From: Candidatus Nanohalarchaeota archaeon
Lineage (GTDB): Archaea > EX4484-52 > B79-G9
DNA length: 11,657 nt
NCBI GenBank assembly: GCA_017610525.1
Contig: JAFCBW010000020.1
Span: 1 to 11,657 of the forward strand
Direction of reading: 5' to 3'
Below the pieces are notes generated by a model. It did not search any database and was not told where the DNA came from. It saw nothing but the letters and a program-made list of their open reading frames with translations. Below are positions 6,610-11,657 of the stretch, one piece after another; positions within the stretch are counted from its first letter, which is position 1, and every line of letters begins with the position of its first letter. Both the position numbers and the translations under genes were made by a program.

Positions 6610-7569
6610 ATGAACAAAAGGGGAGAGACATTAATATTAGGGCTATCTAACGCCTTTGTAATAGCAGTCATATTACTTATTTCTATATTTAGCAATACAG
6701 ACACCGGATTCGCACAATTCACCGGAAACGATACAATAACCATTTCTATAGATATTTCACAAAAAAGCATGGTTGACATAAATCCAGGCAATCTTTCCTA
6801 TGGTCCGCTGGATCCCGGCAGTGTTGGTGACAGTGACGACGAAAACACAGGAAACTACAGTGGTGTGTGGATAGAGAACATTGGCTCAACAAACATAACA
6901 AAAATCTGGTTCAATAGCACATATCCTCCGCAAAGTCCTTTTGGCTCTGGTGATCCTCAGGCCTACGATGCAGGAAATTTCGTCGTTATTGCAAACGAAA
7001 GCACAGGCACCTATTATTTTCCAAACAGGGTAGAATACCCAAGAACAGATGACGACACATTATATGTGACCCCTCCAGCCACTTTCGACTTTTCAAACGG
7101 CGACATCTTCGGAAGATTCAGAAACGCCTCCGATGAGTATTTCTGGGCTGTTGTGGTTGGCGCCAGCGGAAATTGTTCTGATGGCACATTATATTATAGT
7201 GGCACTGCACATACAAAAGATGATACCGGAGATGTAAATCTAGATGACGGTACCCCTTCGCCGCGCGTATTAGTATCCACCGGAGTCGGCTGGAGCGCCA
7301 CTAACGTAACATTTCCTGCTGCCGGGGGCGCAGATTACTGCGTCAGCATCCCCCATGACTGTAGCAAAGTAGTCTTTAGCAGGTGGAACGCAGATATTCC
7401 CGGTGCAGGAGGAACTGTCTGTAAAGGTATTGGCTATTTCATGAACTCAACAGCAAATGCGTTGTTTCCTGGCAATGTCTCCAAAGGCAACATAAAAGTA
7501 TATGTTCCCTACGGTGTGCCTGCGGGTGCTGTTAAAGACGGTCTCCTGACTGTTTACGTAAGCAGCTAA
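6610..7569 (+). CDS. Secreted four-cysteine surface protein, paralog A
   Basis: A 319-aa exported protein, first of four paralogs in the window. The N-terminus is MNKRGETLILGLSNAFVIAV, a basic end plus a long hydrophobic run, with a likely signal-peptidase site near TGFA-Q (residue 35). The mature part opens with a beta strand (ITISIDIS), then VDINPGNLSYG and DPGS, then the family signature IENIGSTNITKIWFN (88-102). Later come FPNRVEY, FGRFRNASDEYFW, GTLYYS, TGDVNL, then DCSKVVF (250-256), RWNADIPGAG (258-267) and a C-terminal YVPYGVPAGAV (298-308). Four cysteines (189, 244, 251, 271) have counterparts in all paralogs, so two disulfides are plausible. There are many N-x-S/T glycosylation sequons. 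No membrane helix follows the signal, so it would be secreted or assembled on the surface. It is closest to paralog C. I do not recognise the family. The fold is probably all-beta; a pilin-like or S-layer-like structural role is inference. Confidence 0.85.
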   Translation: MNKRGETLILGLSNAFVIAVILLISIFSNTDTGFAQFTGNDTITISIDISQKSMVDINPGNLSYGPLDPGSVGDSDDENTGNYSGVWIENIGSTNITKIWFNSTYPPQSPFGSGDPQAYDAGNFVVIANESTGTYYFPNRVEYPRTDDDTLYVTPPATFDFSNGDIFGRFRNASDEYFWAVVVGASGNCSDGTLYYSGTAHTKDDTGDVNLDDGTPSPRVLVSTGVGWSATNVTFPAAGGADYCVSIPHDCSKVVFSRWNADIPGAGGTVCKGIGYFMNSTANALFPGNVSKGNIKVYVPYGVPAGAVKDGLLTVYVSS

Positions 7570-7739
7570 TAAATAGGAGGAAAAGAATACAAAAAGAAAA
7601 ATAAAAGAAATCATATTGCATTGTTTTTTATTGTATACAATGTATGACCAGACAATAAAAAAGCTTGGAATACTCCAATCACACCAATAATTCCATGACA
7701 CTTTAAGTGCATTCAAAAAAAGAAAAAGGGGAGATAAAA
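7570..7739. promoter_or_regulatory. A-B spacer with palindromes and small hairpins
   Basis: The 170-base spacer holds no gene. It contains CATTGT (7619-7624) pairing with ACAATG (7637-7642) around a T-rich loop; a perfect 12-base palindrome, ATTGTATACAAT (7630-7641); a 5-bp stem TTGGA/TCCAA with a 4-base loop (7665-7678); and the near-palindrome CACTTTAAGTG (7699-7709). It ends in an A/G-rich run carrying the ribosome-binding site GGGGAGAT (7728-7735) of gene B. I see no convincing TATA box, so B may be read through from A, with the first hairpin acting as a partial terminator. The elements could also be operators; ATACAATG is shared with the inverted repeat before A. Confidence 0.4.
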
Positions 7740-8768
7740 ATGAATAAGGGAAAAATAGGGGAAAGTAAAATACTGGTAAGTTTTTTTGGAATAGTGGTGA
7801 TTGCACTATTCTCTTTAATGAACACAGGACCACAACTTGGAAGCGCCATAAACGTAACAGACAATGCGACAATAACCGTGTCCCTAAATATAAAGACCAT
7901 GATAGATATTTCACCCGAGAACATGAGTTTCGGTACCGCAGATCCGGGTACCAGGGTAACCAACTATACGAACAGCGAATTATCCGGCGCTAGTAAAACA
8001 GGATTCCAGTTGGAAAACATTGGCTCAACGAACATAACAAACATGTGGCTGAATGTCACACAACCATCAGAAAGGCCGTTTGCAACCGGTGATAGCAGCA
8101 AATACGATGCAGCAAACTTTATATCTGCAAGCATAAACATGAGCCCGGACGGCAGTGCAATTGGCCAGGGCACAATGTCATTCATAGATCGTCTGGAATA
8201 TAACGAAACAAGAGAACTTGTTTATCTGAACCTTCCTCCAAACACAAAGTCACACGGCAGGCTAAGGTCAGGACACAACGAGTTCTTCTGGGTACTATAC
8301 GGGACCAAGACACAGTGTAATGCATCATCTGCAGGCACACTCAACTTCAGGATAGGTACTGTCCCTCACAACCAGACACAAACAGGTACAATTAACCTGG
8401 ACAGTGCTACAGACACAGTGACCGTAGGTTTCGGAGCCATGTACGACAGCGGGTTTAATGAAAACTGGAGCTATTCAACAACTGCACCGAACTTCATCAC
8501 ACTCGACAGCCCATCTTCCAGCTACTGTGTCGCACCATACATAGACTGCAGCAAAGTAAGGATATTCAGGTGGAACGCAGATGCACCTGGTGCAGGTACG
8601 TGTGGCCTAAGCGGTAGCGGTTATGTCTTCAACAGCACAACCACAGAACTGCTCCCCGGCGACTCAATGGCAATGAACATAGAGATGAGGGTTCCATTCG
8701 GTACTGCGATGGGTCAGGTAAAAACAGGATACCTTACTGTAATTGCACAGAGCAGTGAAGGCTCATAA
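7740..8768 (+). CDS. Secreted four-cysteine surface protein, paralog B
   Basis: A 342-aa paralog. Start ATG 7740 follows GGGGAGAT directly; the in-frame ATG at 7707 would only add a Lys-rich leader. It has a signal-like N-terminus (hydrophobic about residues 11-27, likely cut near GSA-I at 36), then TITVSLNIKTMIDISPENMS, DPGT, LENIGSTNITNMWLN (91-105), DRLEYN, YLNLPPN, GRLRSGHNEFFW, a DCSKVRI region (269-275), RWNADAPGAG (277-286) and a C-terminal VPFGTAMG. Cysteines are at 193, 263, 270 and 288, matching those of the other three. Compared with A it has a longer segment between the first and second Cys (residues 194-262). It groups with paralog D through TMIDI-P, DPGTxVxNYT, DAANF, RLExN and GRLR. 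Transcription very likely ends at the strong terminator 15 bases after the stop. Exported and probably glycosylated; function not known. Confidence 0.85.
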   Translation: MNKGKIGESKILVSFFGIVVIALFSLMNTGPQLGSAINVTDNATITVSLNIKTMIDISPENMSFGTADPGTRVTNYTNSELSGASKTGFQLENIGSTNITNMWLNVTQPSERPFATGDSSKYDAANFISASINMSPDGSAIGQGTMSFIDRLEYNETRELVYLNLPPNTKSHGRLRSGHNEFFWVLYGTKTQCNASSAGTLNFRIGTVPHNQTQTGTINLDSATDTVTVGFGAMYDSGFNENWSYSTTAPNFITLDSPSSSYCVAPYIDCSKVRIFRWNADAPGAGTCGLSGSGYVFNSTTTELLPGDSMAMNIEMRVPFGTAMGQVKTGYLTVIAQSSEGS

Positions 8769-8782
8769 GCCCTATAAATAAA

Positions 8783-8845
8783 AATAACGGATAACTTCCG
8801 TTATTCCCCTTTTTCTTTTTTCTCTTTCTTTTTTTTCTTTTTTTT
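8783..8845 (+). terminator. Intrinsic-type terminator with long pyrimidine tract after gene B
   Basis: A perfect 9-bp stem, AATAACGGA (8783-8791) and TCCGTTATT (8797-8805), with loop TAACT, is followed by 40 consecutive pyrimidines, mostly T (8806-8845). It begins 15 bases after the stop of gene B. Archaeal termination depends mainly on T tracts, so this is a strong end point for the A-B transcription unit. It separates A-B from C, winged-helix and D. Confidence 0.8.
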
Positions 8846-9271
8846 ACGAATTTCCAGAAATCCACATCTCGATTTAGTAGCGACGTTAAGTATAACGCCC
8901 TTCTTCTGAAAGATATCCTCTGAAACATCCGCAATATGCTTTCTACAATAGACATACTTCCAATTCCTTACATTTAATGCAGATAATATTCAAACAACTT
9001 TCTTCAAAAAACAAATACACCCTTAATTCTTAATCCGACACCAATAAAACCAAATACATCCGGCTGGTTCTTAGGTACGGTATATCTCACCATATCAAAA
9101 TAATATTATAAAGAAATAGGACACTATTACCCTAAAATTATACTTATATCTCACCATCACCCGAACGTAGTATCGAAACATATATAAATGCCGACACTTT
9201 AATATATCGACATAGCACAACCAAGTGACAAAACCAGGCTATAGGAGATAAACATCAAGGGAGATGATAAC
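8846..9271 (+). promoter_or_regulatory. Upstream region of gene C: direct repeats, BRE/TATA promoter, leader
   Basis: The stretch from 8846 to 9271 carries no gene that I can support. The 13-base sequence TATATCTCACCAT occurs twice as an exact direct repeat (9081-9093 and 9145-9157, 64 bases apart). A good archaeal promoter follows: GAAAC (9175-9179) as a BRE-like element and TATATAAA (9181-9188) as the TATA box, predicting a start near 9210 and a leader of about 60 bases. The leader ends with the ribosome-binding site GGGAGATGAT (9259-9268), 3 bases before the ATG at 9272. The repeats lie 27 and 91 bases upstream of the TATA region, where an activator or repressor could bind. Confidence 0.55.
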
Positions 9272-10225
9272 ATGAAAGGTAGTAATACACTTATCGCAGT
9301 ATTTTTGGCTCTAGTTGTCATATCTTTACTTTTTACTTCTACTTCCATAATCACGACAGCAAGCGGAGCAGAAGCCAACGACACAATTACAATCTCAATA
9401 AACGTTTCTGAAAAAACAATGGTCGACATCAATCCTGGCAATCTTACATGGAACGCAAGCGGCATATTCCCTGGCAGCGTGGCTGACAGCACACAGGAAG
9501 CAAACAATTTTGGCAATATCTGGATAGAAAATATCGGCTCAACAAACATAACAAAAATATGGTTCAATGCATCATACCCTCAAGGAAAACCATTTGGTAC
9601 TGGCGACCCCAGCCTCTATGATCCTGCAAACTTTGTTGTCTTATCAAACTTAAGCAGTGGCTCACTTTACTTTCCAAACCGCATGGAATACCGTGAAGAG
9701 GACAACATGTATATAACCCTTCCCGGCGGCGTCAGTGCAAGTGATTCTAATGACATGTTCGGAAGATTCAGGAACAACAGTTACGAATATTTCTTCGCAA
9801 TAGACGGGACTAATGGAAACAACTGTTCCGGAGGTACTTTGTACTACAGTACAGACCCACACACAAAAGACAGCACAGGAGACATAAATTTAGGCGATAA
9901 CGGCGGTGTCGTCCTGCAATCCTTAGCGCAATCCCTAGCCATTAACTGGAGCATAACCAACGTCACCTTTGGCAGCGAAACATACTGCTTTGCTGTTTAC
10001 GATGACTGCTCAAAAGCCATGTTCCACAAATGGAATGCAGATGCACCCGGAGCAGGAACCGGACTCTGCAGTAATGTACCTGCATATTTCATTAACTCAA
10101 ACTTAGTTCCCGGCAATCTGACAAAAGCATGGATTAAAGCTTCAATTCCTTACGGTGTTCCCCACTGGAGCACACTTGGAGGTTCAACAGAGAGAAAATT
10201 AACAGTATTCGTAGACATAAGCTAA
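9272..10225 (+). CDS. Secreted four-cysteine surface protein, paralog C
   Basis: A 317-aa paralog with a very short basic n-region (MKG), a hydrophobic run (TLIAVFLALVVISLLF) and a likely cut near ASGA-E (33). The mature part has TITISINVSEKTMVDINPGN, then IENIGSTNITKIWFN (85-99), FPNRMEY, FGRFRNNSYEYFF, GTLYYS, TGDINL, NVTF, a DCSKAMF region (245-251), KWNADAPGAG (253-262) and IPYGVP. Cysteines at 185, 239, 246 and 266 match the family. It is most like paralog A across its whole length, including the FGRFRN and HTKDxTGDxNL segments that B and D lack or have altered. It differs near the C-terminus, where HWSTLGGSTERK replaces AGAVKDG. The start is fixed by GGGAGATGAT just upstream. It has its own promoter and is the first gene of the second half of the array (C, winged helix, D). 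Confidence 0.85.
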   Translation: MKGSNTLIAVFLALVVISLLFTSTSIITTASGAEANDTITISINVSEKTMVDINPGNLTWNASGIFPGSVADSTQEANNFGNIWIENIGSTNITKIWFNASYPQGKPFGTGDPSLYDPANFVVLSNLSSGSLYFPNRMEYREEDNMYITLPGGVSASDSNDMFGRFRNNSYEYFFAIDGTNGNNCSGGTLYYSTDPHTKDSTGDINLGDNGGVVLQSLAQSLAINWSITNVTFGSETYCFAVYDDCSKAMFHKWNADAPGAGTGLCSNVPAYFINSNLVPGNLTKAWIKASIPYGVPHWSTLGGSTERKLTVFVDIS

Positions 10226-10328
10226 GCGGTTATAGAATGTCAACACCGGGGTTGCTGACCGCAAAGATTCCGCGGCTCAATATCGTTGAGGAATTTTTAG
10301 CGTTCAAACGCAATACAGAGGGGATAAA
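10226..10328 (+). promoter_or_regulatory. Structured spacer (possible attenuator) between C and the winged-helix gene
   Basis: The 103-base spacer is almost entirely inverted repeats and begins right after the stop of C. Element 1: GCGGT (10226-10230) with ACCGC (10258-10262), enclosing CAAC (10241-10244) and GTTG (10251-10254). Element 2: ATTC (10267-10270) with GAAT (10291-10294), enclosing CTCAA/TTGAG (10276-10280, 10286-10290), followed by TTTTT (10294-10298). Element 3: GCGT/ACGC with loop TCAA (10300-10311). Then comes the ribosome-binding site GAGGGGAT just before ATG 10329. No TATA box is seen, so the winged-helix gene is probably reached by read-through from C. Element 2 looks like a weak terminator or attenuator, or an RNA-processing site. 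Confidence 0.5.
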
Positions 10329-10562
10329 ATGCCGAAAAAAGAAAATGTGCCTGTCAGCGTGATAATACAGAAAGTACTTGAAGAGTCGAAAGATCCGCTC
10401 TCAACGTATGAGGTTGCCAAAAAGACAAAACTATCATGGTCAACAGTGAACATCCACTGTTACAAACTCAAGGACAATGGAAGCATTGACTGTAAACTTG
10501 AAGTCGCCGAAGTCGGCTCCGGAAAGAAAATGCTTTGGTTCCTGAAAAAAGGGGGTAATTAA
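10329..10562 (+). CDS. Small winged-helix DNA-binding protein
   Basis: A 77-aa winged helix-turn-helix protein. Helix 1 is about residues 8-20 (PVSVIIQKVLEES); helix 2 and the turn follow in PLSTYEVAKKTKLS (23-36); the recognition helix is SWSTVNIHCYKLKDNG (36-51); and a two-strand wing is CKLEVAEVGSGKKMLWFLK (55-73). The pattern (STYEVAKKT, then STV-LKxNGxI) is typical of small archaeal transcription regulators. There is no extra sensor domain; two Cys (44, 55) are present but do not form a metal motif. The start is ATG 10329 after GGGGAT. Its TAA ends one base before the ATG of paralog D, so the two are cotranscribed and probably coupled. It is likely a local regulator of D or of the array, with the dyad elements at 6516-6542 and 7630-7641 as candidate targets. 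The target assignment is inference. Confidence 0.85.
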   Translation: MPKKENVPVSVIIQKVLEESKDPLSTYEVAKKTKLSWSTVNIHCYKLKDNGSIDCKLEVAEVGSGKKMLWFLKKGGN

Positions 10563-10563
10563 T

Positions 10564-11505
10564 ATGGAAAGAAAAATAAGTTATACAAAAGGACAGATTA
10601 AATTTTATAGTATTTTGTTTTTTGCACTTTTTACAATCATTGCACTATCAATCACAGGACCAGAGGAAACTACTGCATACGACGTCAACGTAACAGGAAA
10701 CGCAACAGTGACCTTAACCATCGCATCAAAAACAATGATTGATATTACGCCGCAGGTACTGAACTATAGCTCACAGGACCCTGGAACAGCAGTAGTAAAC
10801 TATACCTATGCTGGTTTGAACCTCAGCCAGATACAAATAGAAAACATCGGCTCAACGAACCTGACCCATGTCTGGTTCAATACATCACAACCCACAGTAA
10901 GGCCATTCGGTACTGGCGTCGTAACAAATTATGACGCTGCAAACTTCCTTGCAATTAAAAACAGCACTATGTCCGATACCGAATATGCATTTGTCGATAG
11001 ATTGGAATTCAATCACAGCACAGACATAGTCTATTTGACACTACCCCCAAGCTACAAGCGACAGGGAAGATTGCGTGTAGGTCCGAATGAATATTTCTGG
11101 GCAACATCATCAACCGAATCTTATTGTAATGGAACCGGCACAGGTAATCTCTATATCAGTGATACAGCACATACCATCGACGAGACAGGAGATATTGATT
11201 TGAGCGATGACCCTAAATCAATTACTGGCTCTGGAGATAGCAGTTGGGGCGTAGTGGACACATTCGCAATAGGCGATGCCTCCTACTGTGCTGCTGTTAG
11301 TGCTGATTGCAGCAAGGTAAGATTTTACCGGTGGAATGCAGATGCACCCGGTACAAGCGGATGCAGTTTAGACGAGGTATATTCGAGTAATAAGCTAACG
11401 CCCGGTGACTCATTTGCCGTTGACCTAAGGCTCTACGTCCCTTACGGCGTACCAGCAGGTGCAGTAACCAATGGAACCCTGACAGTAATGGCAGATGTAT
11501 TATGA
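10564..11505 (+). CDS. Secreted four-cysteine surface protein, paralog D
   Basis: A 313-aa paralog starting one base after the winged-helix stop; GGGGG inside the end of that gene serves as ribosome-binding site. The N-terminus is MERKISYTKGQIKFYSILFF, with the hydrophobic run to about residue 30 and a likely cut near TTA-Y (38). The mature part has TVTLTIASKTMIDITPQ, DPGT, IENIGSTNLTHVWFN (92-106), DRLEFN, YLTLPPS, GRLRVGPNEYFW, TGDIDL, a DCSKVRF region (248-254), RWNADAPG (256-263) and YVPYGVPAGAV (291-301). Cysteines are at 188, 242, 249 and 267. It is nearest to paralog B (TMIDI-P, NYT, DAANF, RLExN, GRLR, and a TGP motif after the signal helix). No membrane anchor follows the signal. It is probably an exported structural or adhesive subunit; its coupling to a regulator sets it apart from its three relatives and hints at separate control. 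Confidence 0.85.
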   Translation: MERKISYTKGQIKFYSILFFALFTIIALSITGPEETTAYDVNVTGNATVTLTIASKTMIDITPQVLNYSSQDPGTAVVNYTYAGLNLSQIQIENIGSTNLTHVWFNTSQPTVRPFGTGVVTNYDAANFLAIKNSTMSDTEYAFVDRLEFNHSTDIVYLTLPPSYKRQGRLRVGPNEYFWATSSTESYCNGTGTGNLYISDTAHTIDETGDIDLSDDPKSITGSGDSSWGVVDTFAIGDASYCAAVSADCSKVRFYRWNADAPGTSGCSLDEVYSSNKLTPGDSFAVDLRLYVPYGVPAGAVTNGTLTVMADVL

Positions 11506-11516
11506 GGTTATAGCAA

Positions 11517-11537
11517 AAGAGAGTATGTTTATCTCTT
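11517..11537 (+). terminator. Small hairpin after gene D
   Basis: AAGAGA (11517-11522) pairs with TCTCTT (11532-11537) around a 9-base loop, 11 bases after the stop of D. The right arm runs into the first unit of the tandem repeat, which is pyrimidine-rich (CCCTTT follows). It could end transcription of the C to D unit, but no long T run follows, so the call is weak. Confidence 0.3.
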
Positions 11538-11657
11538 CCCTTTGGCCCTGTCTTCCCAGGCAGGGTCATTATCTTTACCTATGCTCTCTTCCCTTTGGCC
11601 CTGTCTTCCCAGGCAGGGTCATTATCTTTACCTATGCTCTCTTCCCTTTGGCCCTGT
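11532..11657. repeat. Perfect 53-base tandem repeat, running past the window edge
   Basis: Units start at 11533, 11586 and 11639. The first two are identical over all 53 bases, and the third is identical for the 19 bases visible before the window ends. Each unit begins CTCTTCCCTTTGGCCCTG and contains an internal inverted repeat: CCCTG (11546-11550) with CAGGG (11561-11565), or CCTG with CAGG as an alternative pairing. The period is not a multiple of three and no frame runs through it convincingly, so it is noncoding. Total copy number is unknown. It directly follows the last array gene. Confidence 0.9.

Noticed and set aside
7447..7963. Overlapping minus-strand frames across the A-B spacer
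   Set aside because: They are antisense to the ends of A and B, cross the structured spacer, and have no recognisable domain or ribosome-binding site.
8769..8955. Minus-strand frames ending in a Lys-rich tail across the pyrimidine tract, including an attractive one reading HIADVSEDIFQKKGVILNV
   Set aside because: The Lys tail is only the complement of the T-rich terminator tract. The attractive frame has no start codon before an upstream stop and no ribosome-binding site, so at best it is a decayed remnant.
11532..11657. CRISPR array
   Set aside because: Units are contiguous and identical over all 53 bases with no variable spacers, so this is a tandem repeat.

Overview
The window looks archaeal. 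Three things support this: TATA-box promoters at the expected distance from the genes, Shine-Dalgarno sites of the GGGAGAT/GGTGAT type, and many secreted Ig-like proteins rich in N-glycosylation sequons. A WNF-C-GEW cysteine module in the largest protein is, from general familiarity, common in surface proteins of uncultivated DPANN-type archaea, so such a lineage is the best guess. The sequence contains no rRNA or marker gene to prove it.

Layout. (1) At 1-312 (+) lies a small CcbP-like gene, possibly cut at the left edge. It converges on the next block across a short hairpin that spans both stop codons. (2) At 333-6163 (-) lie five genes. In transcription order they are a membrane-anchored two-domain Ig-like protein (330 aa), a secreted single-domain Ig-like protein (148 aa), a membrane-anchored two-domain Ig-like protein (290 aa), a MinD/ParA-type ATPase (248 aa) and a giant multi-domain surface protein with one C-terminal membrane segment and a basic cytoplasmic tail (835 aa). 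The first three are tightly packed. The ATPase has its own TATA-like element in a 171-base gap and is followed by the giant protein. (3) At 6164-6609 is a divergent regulatory region with TATA boxes for both directions and a leader with two hairpins. (4) At 6610-11505 (+) are four paralogous secreted proteins (319, 342, 317 and 313 aa; here A, B, C, D), with a 77-aa winged-helix protein inserted directly before D. A resembles C and B resembles D, which suggests that an ancestral two-gene unit was duplicated. (5) From 11532 to the window end runs a perfect 53-base tandem repeat that continues past the edge.

Working model (inference): the locus encodes a cell-envelope system. The A-D proteins share four cysteines and the motifs ENIGSTN, DCSK, WNADxPG and PxGxxxG. 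They would be exported building blocks or adhesins. The minus-strand operon would supply membrane-anchored Ig-like partners and a cytoplasmic MinD-like ATPase that could position or organise them. The winged-helix protein may regulate D or the array. I do not recognise A-D as a named family; they are the best candidate for something undescribed here.
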